Shown here: one piece after another, positions 6,732 to 14,754 of the stretch
Position numbering within the stretch: the first letter of the stretch is position 1
How the letters are laid out: each line of letters begins with the position of its first letter
DNA from: Phycisphaerales bacterium
Lineage (GTDB): Bacteria > Planctomycetota > Phycisphaerae > Phycisphaerales > UBA1924
Direction: 5' to 3'
DNA: 34,184 nucleotides
Assembly: GCA_013360695.1 (NCBI GenBank)
Contig: JABWBC010000025.1
Span: forward strand, 1 to 34,184
Program-made: the position numbers and the translations under genes
The notes under the pieces: generated by a model
What the model was told of the DNA's origin: nothing
What the model saw: only the letters and a program-made list of their open reading frames with translations
The model's database searches: none

Positions 6732-8810
6732 ATGAGGATGACCCCGATCATGACGTTTTCCGATCAATCCCACGCCGCCCGTTCCCGTCGCCTCTCCGCC
6801 GCCCTCGTTGTCGCGATCCTCGCGGGCTCGACGGTGTCGGGGTGCGACGATCGATCTCCCGCCGAAAAGGCTTTGGTGCAGTCGTCGCGCGAGACTCACA
6901 CGGTTTCGGGCGGGTCGGGCCCGGGCGACGCGGGCTTTGAGACCAAGAAGCGTCAGGCCGCCGCCACCGCGCTCACGAGCGTGGAGGGGTCATCCCCCGC
7001 CGAGGTCGCGGCGATGATGTCGACGCTGGCGCAGACGCAGCTGGGCCAGTCGACCGGCGCGAAAGCGGAGCTGGTCAACGTCGAGCGCGAGGCGATGCTG
7101 AAGGAATCGCTGGTGCGCGGCCTGCTCGGGGAGTGGGCGAGCCGGGCGAGCTTGGCGTCGTCGCTCGAGAGCTTCGACGCGAGCGACGCGATCAAGGATC
7201 TGGATGCGTCGATCGTCACCAAGCAGAAGGAAGCGATTGACTTCGGGGCGCGGAAGAAGGAACTCGACGCCAAGATCGCGGACTTGAAGGCCAAGGCCGA
7301 CGCGGCGAACGCCCAGGGGGCTGCGGCGGAATCCGAGTATGCGAAACTGCGCGACCAGGCACAATCGCTGAGCGCGGTGCAGGCCGAACCTCTGATCGCT
7401 CAGGCCGCGACGTTCAAGCGCACCAGCGACGAGGCGCACATTCAGGCGGCGCGCTATCTCGCGGAGGCGGACGTGATGTCGCCGGAGTCCGCCGAGGCGG
7501 CCCAGGCGGTCGAGCGCACGGCCAACCAGATCAAGGGTCTCGAGGAGGCCCGGAAGCATCTGTGGGATCGCATGGCGCAGTCCAAGAGCGACGGGCAAAC
7601 GGCGCGTGCGGAGGCGGACCAGGTCGCCGAGAACCTCGACAAGGCGGTGCAGGATTACAAGGCCTACCGCTCGGGCGCGATGGACACGGCGTACGCGGCG
7701 CTCGCCAAGGCGTATTCGACCGCGGCGGGCACCGCCAAGAAGGCGACCGAGGACAAGGGTGGCGGCTCGAAGATCGCGCTGGGCGCGGCGCAGCAGGCGC
7801 TGGGCGACCTTCACTGGAACCGGGCCAAGGCGGAGCAGAAATTCGCGCTGCTCATGGACCGCCTCGCCAACGTGACGCCCGAACTGGCGAAGAAATCGGC
7901 CTACGCGGATGACGCCAAGGCGGCGATGGAAGCCAAGAAGACGTCGTTGGAATCGGCCAAGAGCGCCTTCGAGGGCGCGGTCTCGGCCTATCGCGCCGCC
8001 GGCGCCAAGGGCCAGGTCAAGGAGCAGATCGACGCTGTCATCAAGCGTCTGGAGGCGTTCGCGACGGCGGCGGGCGACGACAAGCTCGATGTGCTGGAGG
8101 TGCTGGCGGGCGCCGGCAAGCCCGCGGAGGAGGCCGCCCCCACCGAGGCCGCCCCGAGCGAGACGGCGACGGAGACGCCCGCGCCGCCGACGACCGCGGC
8201 GGCGCCGAACGGCGAAGGTCGCCCGATCACCGAAGCGCCCGACGTGCTCCGCCAGAATCTCGAGAAGTTTGCGAGCTCCGCGCGGAACGGCGATGTGGAG
8301 GAGCTGCGCGACGTGTTGCTCATCCCGGCCGAGCACGTGGCGACGATGGACCAGTTGCTCAAGATCCAGGAAGCGCAGGGCAACCTGGAGCGCGCCTGCC
8401 GGCGGAAATTCCAGAAGGGCGTGGCGGACGCGCTCGGCCCCATGGCGGGCGGCATGGGTGGCGGGGCGATGAGCGTGAGCGGCGAGCTCGATCTTGCCAA
8501 CGCGACTTTCACGATGCCCGACGCGGACACCGCGGTGGTGACGGTGCCGGGCGCGGCCCAGCCGCTGACCTGGAAGCAGGCCGACAACGACTGGAAGCTG
8601 GAGCTCGGGCTTGACCAGCTCCCGGCGGGCACGCTGGACGCTCTGGTGAAGTTGGCGGATCCGCTGGCGGCGGCGATGAACGAGGTGGCGAACGACGTGA
8701 AGGCCGACAAGCTGCAGAACATTCAGGGCGTGGGCGCTTTGCTCATGCAAAAGCTCGGGCCGATCATCCAGCAGATGCAGCAGGGTGGCGGCGGGGGCGG
8801 CGGCGGCTGA
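6732..8810 (+). CDS. Long coiled-coil lipoprotein of unknown function
   Basis: This 692-residue protein has a lipoprotein signal peptide: a basic n-region RSRR, a hydrophobic core and the lipobox VSGC (Cys38 counting from ATG 6732). ATG 6738 or 6750 would serve as well, and none has a convincing ribosome site. Residues ~130-450 are rich in Ala, Lys, Glu, Asp and Gln in heptad-like patterns and should form long alpha-helical coiled coils. An Ala/Pro/Thr/Glu linker follows at ~475-510. A smaller alpha/beta domain comes next (RNGDVEELRDVLLIPAEHV... and DTAVVTVPGAAQPLTWKQ), which loosely suggests an NTF2-like or similar fold. The C-terminus is a run of eight glycines after QQMQQ. It is probably anchored to a membrane facing the periplasm. 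No enzymatic motif is seen. It lies 26 nt upstream of miaB on the same strand. Confidence 0.6.
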   Translation: MRMTPIMTFSDQSHAARSRRLSAALVVAILAGSTVSGCDDRSPAEKALVQSSRETHTVSGGSGPGDAGFETKKRQAAATALTSVEGSSPAEVAAMMSTLAQTQLGQSTGAKAELVNVEREAMLKESLVRGLLGEWASRASLASSLESFDASDAIKDLDASIVTKQKEAIDFGARKKELDAKIADLKAKADAANAQGAAAESEYAKLRDQAQSLSAVQAEPLIAQAATFKRTSDEAHIQAARYLAEADVMSPESAEAAQAVERTANQIKGLEEARKHLWDRMAQSKSDGQTARAEADQVAENLDKAVQDYKAYRSGAMDTAYAALAKAYSTAAGTAKKATEDKGGGSKIALGAAQQALGDLHWNRAKAEQKFALLMDRLANVTPELAKKSAYADDAKAAMEAKKTSLESAKSAFEGAVSAYRAAGAKGQVKEQIDAVIKRLEAFATAAGDDKLDVLEVLAGAGKPAEEAAPTEAAPSETATETPAPPTTAAAPNGEGRPITEAPDVLRQNLEKFASSARNGDVEELRDVLLIPAEHVATMDQLLKIQEAQGNLERACRRKFQKGVADALGPMAGGMGGGAMSVSGELDLANATFTMPDADTAVVTVPGAAQPLTWKQADNDWKLELGLDQLPAGTLDALVKLADPLAAAMNEVANDVKADKLQNIQGVGALLMQKLGPIIQQMQQGGGGGGGG

Positions 8811-8836
8811 TCCCCCGAGCCCATACGATCCGCCGC

Positions 8837-10594
8837 ATGTCGCGCCCGCGTGTCTATCTCGAAACGTTCGGCTGCCAGATGAACGAGCTCGATTCGGAGC
8901 TGGTCGCCGGGCAGCTCCACGCGCTGGGCTATCGCTTTGTCGATGAGCCCGAGGGCGCCCAGGTCATCCTGTACAACACCTGCTCGGTTCGCGAGCACGC
9001 GGAGCAGAAGGTGTGGAGCCGCCTGGGCGAGCTTGCGATCCGCAAGCAGGACGATCCCGTGCTGGTCGTGGGCGTGCTGGGCTGCCTGGCGGAGCGTGAC
9101 GGCGTGGCGCTCGTGAAGCGCATGCCGGTGGTCGACGTCCTGTGCGGGCCGGGCGAGCTCGACAAGCTGCCCTCGCTGCTCGACAACGCGTATCGCACGC
9201 GTCAGTCGCTCCTGGCCGATCGCGTCACGGCGACCGACGCCGACCGGCGCAGCGCGTCCCAGATCGCGCTCCAGGGGAACAGCTCGCGGCGCAGCGCGAC
9301 CCTGGCGGCGGCCCAGGACTCGCTGGAGATGCTCGATCTCTCGCGGGCGACGTCGCCCTTGGAAACGATGGACGAGGATCACCCGAGCGCGGGCGCGGTG
9401 CGCAAGCGATCGGCGTATGTGCGGATCACGCGCGGGTGCAACAAGTTCTGCACGTACTGCGTCGTGCCGTTCACGCGCGGCGCGGAGGTTCACAGGCCGC
9501 CCGAGCACATCATCGACGAGTGCAAGAAGCTGGCCGACGCGGGCGTGATCGAGATCACGCTGCTCGGGCAGACGGTGAACCACTATCGGTTCGAGCACGG
9601 GGCGGCGGTGACGATCGGCGGCGTGGTGCAGCCTCAGAAAGGACGCTCGTACGCGGGTGGTCATCGTCGCGATCCCTTCGCGGGCCTGCGCGTGACGACG
9701 TTCGCCGACCTGCTCTCGCGGATTCACGAGGAAGTGCCGTCGATCGAGCGGCTCCGGTTCGTGACGAGTTATCCGCGCGACTTCGGCGACGACGTGCTGG
9801 AGGTGATCCGCGATCACCCGCGGATCTGCCGCTACTTGCACGTGCCGGCGCAGTCGGGGAGCGACCGGATTCTGAAGCTGATGAACCGCGGGTACACGGT
9901 GTCAGAGTATCTTGAGTTCATCGATCGCGCCCGCGGGTTCCTGCACGAACCCGCGAAGGGCAGGCCGCTCTCGATCTCGGGCGACATCATCGTGGGGTTC
10001 CCGACGGAGTCCGAGGCGGACTTTGACGCGACGATCGGGTTGATCGAACGCGTGCGCTACAAGAACTGCTTCATCTTCAAGTACTCGCCGCGCCCCGGGA
10101 CGACGGCGTTTGACAAGCTCGAGGACGATGTTCCTGACGCGATCAAACGACGGTGGAACAACACGGCGCTGGATGTGCAGAGCCGCATTTCTGACGAACT
10201 CTCGCGCGAGTCGCTCGGGCGGACGCTCGGCGTGTTCGTCGAGGGGCTCTCGCGCATGGAAGAAAAGAAGCGGGAGCGCCCGGCGAAGAGCTGCGGAGGG
10301 GGCGTGTCGCTCACGATCGGCGGGAAGGTGATCCACTCGCACGCGGGCGAGGAGGACGAAGACGCTGGCGGATTGATGGCGCCGGTTGAAGCGTTGGGCG
10401 AAGCGGTGATGGGTGCGACGACGCAGCTTTCGGGGCGGAGCGACGGTGATCACATCGTGTTCTTTGACGTGCCGAGCGGGGCGAGCGCGGACGAACTCGT
10501 GGGGCGAATCGTGCCGGTGACAATCGAGCGTGTGCAGCGGTTGTCGCTGTTTGGGCGGTTGGACGGGGCGAGCGCGGGACGCTCAAAGAAATGA
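8837..10594 (+). CDS. miaB: tRNA-2-methylthio-N6-dimethylallyladenosine synthase MiaB, with insertions
   Basis: MiaB is a radical-SAM methylthiotransferase that converts i6A37 to ms2i6A37 in tRNAs reading UNN codons. The UPF0004 domain opens with ETFGCQMNELDS and supplies Cys13, Cys49 (NTCSVREHAE) and Cys83 (GVLGCLAE) for the auxiliary Fe-S cluster. The radical-SAM cluster ligands are Cys201, Cys205 and Cys208 in RGCNKFCTYCVVPF. The C-terminus holds a TRAM RNA-binding domain. At 585 residues it is well over the usual ~440-480. Extra sequence lies between the first two domains (~residues 120-190, Ser/Ala/Arg-rich), near residue 255-285 (VTIGGVVQPQKG) and inside the TRAM region (~480-555, including a charged HAGEEDEDAGG loop). 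All catalytic Cys are kept, so it should be active. The first residues fit MiaB better than the paralogues MtaB or RimO. Confidence 0.9.
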   Translation: MSRPRVYLETFGCQMNELDSELVAGQLHALGYRFVDEPEGAQVILYNTCSVREHAEQKVWSRLGELAIRKQDDPVLVVGVLGCLAERDGVALVKRMPVVDVLCGPGELDKLPSLLDNAYRTRQSLLADRVTATDADRRSASQIALQGNSSRRSATLAAAQDSLEMLDLSRATSPLETMDEDHPSAGAVRKRSAYVRITRGCNKFCTYCVVPFTRGAEVHRPPEHIIDECKKLADAGVIEITLLGQTVNHYRFEHGAAVTIGGVVQPQKGRSYAGGHRRDPFAGLRVTTFADLLSRIHEEVPSIERLRFVTSYPRDFGDDVLEVIRDHPRICRYLHVPAQSGSDRILKLMNRGYTVSEYLEFIDRARGFLHEPAKGRPLSISGDIIVGFPTESEADFDATIGLIERVRYKNCFIFKYSPRPGTTAFDKLEDDVPDAIKRRWNNTALDVQSRISDELSRESLGRTLGVFVEGLSRMEEKKRERPAKSCGGGVSLTIGGKVIHSHAGEEDEDAGGLMAPVEALGEAVMGATTQLSGRSDGDHIVFFDVPSGASADELVGRIVPVTIERVQRLSLFGRLDGASAGRSKK

Positions 10595-10886
10595 AAGCCG
10601 CCGGAGCTGCGGCCGACGTCCGATGGGCATGAAGGCCCGTCGCTCCAACCGTGAGAAAGCCAGCTTCGGGAAAAGGACTTGGCGTGGGATCCCGCGTCGA
10701 ACCGGCGCGAGCATGTGCCGCTCGGGTCGATCGCCCGAAGTCCTGTGGGGCCGCTGTTTCCGACGGATCGAACACATCCCGGATGGGCGTCTCCGCCGCA
10801 GCCGACGCACGTATGGACGAGTCGGCAAGTTCGACGCCGGGATTGGGTTCCGACCGATACCGATTGACGGGCAACCAAGACCGTCT
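10595..10886. other. Convergent intergenic region without a supported gene
   Basis: 292 bp lie between the 3' ends of miaB (plus) and the 3D-domain gene (minus). Several frames are open on both strands because of high GC, but none has a ribosome site, a signal or a recognisable motif. No clear terminator with a T tract was found for either gene. The sequence may be decayed coding DNA. Confidence 0.5.
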
Positions 10887-11648
10887 CTACCGCATCTTGC
10901 GGGGATTCTCGGCGGGCTTGCCGTCGGCGTAGGCCCAGATGGTGACGAGCAGCTTTTTCTTTCCCCACTGGCGGGCCTGCTCATGGGTGGGGAAGAGGAG
11001 GTCGAGGCGATTGCCCTTGATGGCGCTGCCGCAATCGAGCACGGGGACGACGAAGTCGCTGTCGTAGCCCGGGACCGTGAGCATCGAGCCGTAGGGCAGG
11101 ACGCGCGGATCGGCGGCGACGAGTTTGAAGCCGTTGGTCTCGACGGAGTGGAGCGTGGCGGTGATGCCGTCCGCCGATTCGCCGCATGACCGCGAGTCGG
11201 GCGAGTAGCCGGTGACGATCATCCACATCTGGCGCGCGGGCTTGATGGGACGACCATTGAACCAGCGGGTGCGTGGGTCGAGCGTGTACGGATCGATGTC
11301 CGCCGCCTTTTCGATCGCGCCGCCAGGGAGTTCGCGCGCGATCGGCTCGCTGAGCGTGGCTGGCACCGACGCGGCGACCGTGTCGCTGTCATCGAATGAG
11401 ATGCCGTCGATGGCCGCCATCGTGTCGACGGACGAATCCAAATCGAGGGGCTCGATCTCCATGGCCGCGTTCGCGGACCCTGGGATCTCGATGACGCGAG
11501 CGAGCGGCGGGGCGCTGCGCCATTCCTTGGCAAGGATGGCCGAGCCCACGACGAGCGAGAGTGTGGCCAAGGTTGCGCCGGCCTTTAAGGCCAAGCGAGC
11601 CCAGCGCGAGCGCGCGATGGCGTTACTGATCTGGAATTGTGGAAGCAC
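10887..11648 (-). CDS. Membrane-anchored 3D-domain (double-psi beta-barrel) protein, MltA/YuiC-like
   Basis: The frame is open further upstream, but GTG at 11648 has an ideal ribosome site (GGAGG at 11656-11660, seven bases away) and puts one transmembrane helix near the N-terminus (ATLATLSLVVGSAILA). That gives 253 residues. The C-terminal ~100 residues carry the 3D signature: VTGYSPDSRSCGESADG, then VAADPRVLPYGSMLTVPG, then VPVLDCGSAIKGNRLDLLF, with the three conserved Asp. In this family the barrel occurs in lytic transglycosylases such as MltA and in resuscitation or sporulation proteins, where it cleaves peptidoglycan glycan strands. The middle region is acidic and of low complexity (MEIEPLDLDSSVDTMAAIDG), probably a periplasmic spacer. 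It is a single-gene minus-strand unit, divergent from the TauE-type gene. Cell-wall remodelling is inferred. Confidence 0.75.
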   Translation of the reverse strand: MLPQFQISNAIARSRWARLALKAGATLATLSLVVGSAILAKEWRSAPPLARVIEIPGSANAAMEIEPLDLDSSVDTMAAIDGISFDDSDTVAASVPATLSEPIARELPGGAIEKAADIDPYTLDPRTRWFNGRPIKPARQMWMIVTGYSPDSRSCGESADGITATLHSVETNGFKLVAADPRVLPYGSMLTVPGYDSDFVVPVLDCGSAIKGNRLDLLFPTHEQARQWGKKKLLVTIWAYADGKPAENPRKMR

Positions 11649-11932
11649 CCACCGTCCTCCGGCAACCAGGGTCGCGAGGCCGATCGGCCCGACCCGGCCT
11701 AAGTCCCACCCAAGGCACGGGCGCGTCTCTGGTTGCGAGCGAATGTGGAGAGAGCATACATCGGGGACCCGGTGCAAGCGGGCGATCTTCAGTTTCGCTC
11801 TGAAAATCAGGGCGATTTCGTGCGGGTTATGCCGATTGTGCCGATTATTCCGACGCAAGGGGCATCGATGAACGTCGATGTCTGGGACTTGCCCGGTGCT
11901 TGGCAGGGTGGGGAGAATCCGAAGCGCAACCG
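11649..11932. other. Divergent intergenic region between the 3D-domain and TauE-type genes
   Basis: 284 bp should hold the promoters of both genes. It includes a relatively AT-rich stretch (11780-11860) with short near-repeats of GCCGATT nine bases apart at 11831-11846. No convincing -35/-10 pair was found on either strand. Confidence 0.4.
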
Positions 11933-12730
11933 ATGCCTGATTACGGACTTCAATTCTGGATCGTGACGGGTCTGATCGGGCTATGCGGCGGATTGGCCGG
12001 CGGTCTGGCCGGGATCGGCGGGTCGTTGGTGATGTTGCCGGGGCTGGCGCTCTTCCTCGGATATCACGACGCCACGCACAGCGAGCAGCATGTGTACCAG
12101 GCCGCAGCGTCGGCGGTGAACGTGCTCGTGACGCTGCCGTCGGTGATGCAGCACCAGCGCGCGGGCGTGGTAAAGCGCGAGTGGGTGAAGATGCTGATGC
12201 CGATCGTCGCGGCGAGCGTGATCGCGGGCGTGCTGCTGTCGAATGTGATCGAGGGCACCCATCTGAAACGGATACTCGCGGGCGCGATCGCTGCGTACTG
12301 CGTTTGGAACTTTATCCGCGTGGTGAGGAAATCGCCGGAGCGTGAGCACGCGGGCAACGCGCGCAAGGGCGTGCTTTCGCTGATCGGTGTGGGAGCGGGA
12401 ATGTTCAGCGGGTTGCTCGGAATCGGCGGCGGCGTGCTGCTGGTGCCGGGGCTCGAGGTGCTCGCAAAGGTGCCGCTGCGCGTCGCGGTGGGTGTGAGCA
12501 GTTCCATCATCGTGGTGACGGCGGCGATCGCGGCGGCGATCAAGGGCGCGACGCTGGGCTCGCAGGGGCACACGTTTGCGGAAGCATTCCGGCTCGTGGT
12601 AGCGCTGGGGCCCCTGGCGATGCTGGGCGGACTGATCGGGGCCAAGCTGGTCCACACGCTTCCGTTGCGGGTGGTGCGGATCGTGCTCACGACCATTCTG
12701 TTCGGCGCGGCGATCCGGATGGCGATGTGA
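11933..12730 (+). CDS. TauE/SafE-family membrane transporter
   Basis: This 265-residue integral membrane protein belongs to the sulfite exporter TauE/SafE (DUF81-type) family, which moves small anions such as sulfite, sulfoacetate or related organosulfur compounds. The two-fold repeat of the family is clear: GGLAGGLAGIGGSLVMLPGL near the N-terminus and GMFSGLLGIGGGVLLVPGL near residue 150. Seven to eight hydrophobic segments can be drawn, ending with LVHTLPLRVVRIVLTTILFG. ATG 11933 is chosen because hydrophobic sequence begins right after it. A TTG at 11900 would add eleven residues, and a purine-rich GGGGAG lies too far upstream to settle the question. The substrate cannot be read from sequence, and no sulfur-metabolism gene lies next to it apart from metH further along. 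Confidence 0.82.
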   Translation: MPDYGLQFWIVTGLIGLCGGLAGGLAGIGGSLVMLPGLALFLGYHDATHSEQHVYQAAASAVNVLVTLPSVMQHQRAGVVKREWVKMLMPIVAASVIAGVLLSNVIEGTHLKRILAGAIAAYCVWNFIRVVRKSPEREHAGNARKGVLSLIGVGAGMFSGLLGIGGGVLLVPGLEVLAKVPLRVAVGVSSSIIVVTAAIAAAIKGATLGSQGHTFAEAFRLVVALGPLAMLGGLIGAKLVHTLPLRVVRIVLTTILFGAAIRMAM

Positions 12731-12903
12731 GGTCGGAGGTCGGGTTTTCGCCTGAGAATCTGGGGGATGGCGTGCGGAAGTCCGCACACGCATGGCGCAC
12801 TACCCTGTATGAGATCTGTGCCTTGTGTTGGCGTTGGCCTGAGTACTTACGTCGTCCAGAACCGCCGCCTTTGGCGACCGGCCGAAACTGAAAGGGAATC
12901 ACG

Positions 12904-14196
12904 ATGAATCGTCCGCTGCTGCGCGTCGCTCTTCTGCTTGCCGTGTCCGGTTCGTGCCTTGCGCAGAACAGCGTTCCCGCGACCAAGATCGAGCCGCCGG
13001 CCAAGGCCGAGGAACCCAAGAGGCTCGTAAAGGTCGAGGGCGTGAAGATCGAGAGCGACGGCGTGGCGTTGTATGACGCGGCGCGCGACGCGGCGAAAAA
13101 GGTGAAGGACCTCTCTTGCAAGATCACGACGTCGTTTGACTCCCAGAAGCCGGTCGAGGGCGAGATCGTCGTGGTCTTCAAGGACGGGGCCGCGGGCCTT
13201 CCGATCGGGAACTACTCGCTCAAGGGCGCGATGGGCGACAAGAAGCTCACCGCGGTGTTCGACGGCAAAGTGCTGCGCACCGTCAATCACGTCGAAAAGC
13301 AGGTGGTCGAGATGCCGGCGCAGAACGGCGTGGCGTTCCCACGCGATGAGTCGGGGATGCTGATTCCAAACTGGTACATCGAGGCGAGGATGCCCGAGCA
13401 GCCCGGCGTGAGCGTTCGCTCGATCATGAAGGGCGAGCGTCAGGCGGTGGACGGTGTGGATTGCGACACGGTCGTTCGCACCCGCGTCATGGAGCAGGGT
13501 GATACCAAGTACATCCTGGCGGAGACGATCGTGCTGGGCGTGGCGGACCACCTGCCGCGCCGGATTGAGATGATCGTAACGCAGGAAGGCGGCGAGGAGC
13601 CGGGCGAGAAGATGCGGAGTGTAACTACGTTCCGCGATGTGAAGATCGACAGCGCACCCGCGGAGAGCGTGTTTGCGCTGGCCGCTCCCGAGGGCTACAC
13701 GACCAAGACAATGACCGCAGAGGAGTTGGCGAACGACGAGCCCAAGCTGGCGGCGAAGGCCGGCGATGCGGCCAAGGACTTTGCGCTCAAGGACGCGGAC
13801 GGCAAGGTGTGGAAGCTCGCCGATTTCAAGGGACGCGTGCTTCTCATGGACTTCTGGGCGACCTGGTGCGGGCCGTGCAAGGCCGCCATGCCGAAGATTC
13901 AGGCGCTGCACGAGAAGTACAAAGACAAGAAGGTGACGATCGCGGGCGTGAACACGTGGGAGCGCGGCAAGGATCGGGATTCGAAAGCTCTCAAGTACAT
14001 GGCCGACCAGAAGTACACCTACACAAGCCTCCTCGGCGGCGATGATCTGGCGAGCTCGTACAACGTGCCGGGCATCCCGACGCTGATCCTGGTCGACGGC
14101 GAGGGCAAGATCCTCTTCACGACCGTTGGAGTGAGCGACGAGGCCGAGAAGCAGATCGAGGAACTGATCGAGAAGGAACTCGCCAAGGGCAAGTGA
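12904..14196 (+). CDS. Exported TlpA-like thioredoxin with N-terminal LolA-like/DUF2092 domain
   Basis: This 430-residue protein has a short signal peptide ending at SCLAQ. Residues ~45-260 resemble the LolA/LolB-like or DUF2092 beta-sheet fold that occurs in lipid- or lipoprotein-binding periplasmic proteins (DAARDAAKKVKDLSCKITTSF, then IMKGERQAVDGVDCDTVVRT). Residues ~285-430 are a TlpA/ResA-type thioredoxin domain with FWATWCGPCK (Cys322 and Cys325) and the cis-Pro loop VPGIPTLILVDGEG. It probably acts as a periplasmic thiol-disulfide reductase or oxidase, perhaps on a bound client. AAGGGAA before the ATG is the ribosome site. The combination of the two domains recurs in Planctomycetota by my recollection. 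It forms its own transcription unit, closed by the hairpin at 14238-14263. Confidence 0.82.
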   Translation: MNRPLLRVALLLAVSGSCLAQNSVPATKIEPPAKAEEPKRLVKVEGVKIESDGVALYDAARDAAKKVKDLSCKITTSFDSQKPVEGEIVVVFKDGAAGLPIGNYSLKGAMGDKKLTAVFDGKVLRTVNHVEKQVVEMPAQNGVAFPRDESGMLIPNWYIEARMPEQPGVSVRSIMKGERQAVDGVDCDTVVRTRVMEQGDTKYILAETIVLGVADHLPRRIEMIVTQEGGEEPGEKMRSVTTFRDVKIDSAPAESVFALAAPEGYTTKTMTAEELANDEPKLAAKAGDAAKDFALKDADGKVWKLADFKGRVLLMDFWATWCGPCKAAMPKIQALHEKYKDKKVTIAGVNTWERGKDRDSKALKYMADQKYTYTSLLGGDDLASSYNVPGIPTLILVDGEGKILFTTVGVSDEAEKQIEELIEKELAKGK

Positions 14197-14237
14197 AGCC
14201 AAGTCGGTCCCGCGCTCAGAGTCGAATGAAATGCAAT

Positions 14238-14270
14238 GCAGCCGCGGCGAAAGTCGCGGTTGCTTTATTG
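14238..14270 (+). terminator. Terminator after the TlpA-like gene
   Basis: An 11-bp stem (14238-14248 with 14253-14263, two G-T wobbles) is capped by a GAAA tetraloop and followed by TTTATTG. It lies in the convergent gap between the thioredoxin gene and the small minus-strand gene. Confidence 0.8.
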
Positions 14271-14283
14271 TTGCGTCTCTTGA

Positions 14284-14751
14284 TCACGTGCGGATCATCT
14301 CCCGCAGCCGGGCGATCGCTTCCGCGGGCCAGGGGTGGTTCCACCGAGTCTCGTAGTCGCGCGGACCTACGCGATCGTAGAGGTCGTCGAAGGCCCGGAG
14401 TACCGATCGCACAAGGCGTGCGGCTGGCAGAGTCGCCGTGGCAAGTACTCGTGTGTGTCTCTCCGGCGTGGCAAAGGCCTGCTCGTGCTCGCGCGCTGAC
14501 AGGATCAGGGTTCCGTCATCTCCGCCAGTCAAATGCCACTCGATCGATCCCGGCTCCAGGATCCAATGCACCCGTCGTGGTTCCGCAAAGTGCCCCCGGC
14601 AAGCGGCAATGCCTGAGGTGGCAGTGATCAGCTCCGCGAGCGAATCGCGCAGGCAGCTCGCTTTCAGGCCAAGGTCGATACCACTGACTGAGCACGAGAC
14701 GGTTGCCCAGCCCGCATTCACTTCGTCGATACTCAGCTTGAACTTGCTCAT
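14284..14751 (-). CDS. Small conserved-looking protein of unknown function, coupled to metH
   Basis: This 155-residue soluble protein has no signal peptide or membrane segment. It reads as a beta-rich N-terminal half (FKLSIDEVNAGWATVSCSVS, then VHWILEPGSIEWHLTGG) and a helical C-terminal part (LPAARLVRSVLRAFDDLYDRV). The pattern 'EP..I.W.L' resembles small immunity-type proteins such as the WapI-immunity group, but the match is too weak to name. Its ATG lies three bases after the metH stop on the same strand, so translation is probably coupled. A role in methionine metabolism is not implied by any motif. The WNHPWP motif near the end may help to find relatives. Confidence 0.6.
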   Translation of the reverse strand: MSKFKLSIDEVNAGWATVSCSVSGIDLGLKASCLRDSLAELITATSGIAACRGHFAEPRRVHWILEPGSIEWHLTGGDDGTLILSAREHEQAFATPERHTRVLATATLPAARLVRSVLRAFDDLYDRVGPRDYETRWNHPWPAEAIARLREMIRT

Positions 14752-14754
14752 TCA

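Noticed and set aside
6990-8750. Minus-strand frame of 586 residues
   Set aside because: Arg/Leu/His-rich antisense shadow of the coiled-coil lipoprotein gene.
10651-10932. Small plus-strand gene after miaB
   Set aside because: It starts with GTG without a ribosome site, overlaps the 3' end of the 3D-domain gene and shows no motif.
11829-11852. GCCGATT near-repeats as an operator
   Set aside because: Two direct copies nine bases apart plus one poor copy; too short and without a known regulator nearby.
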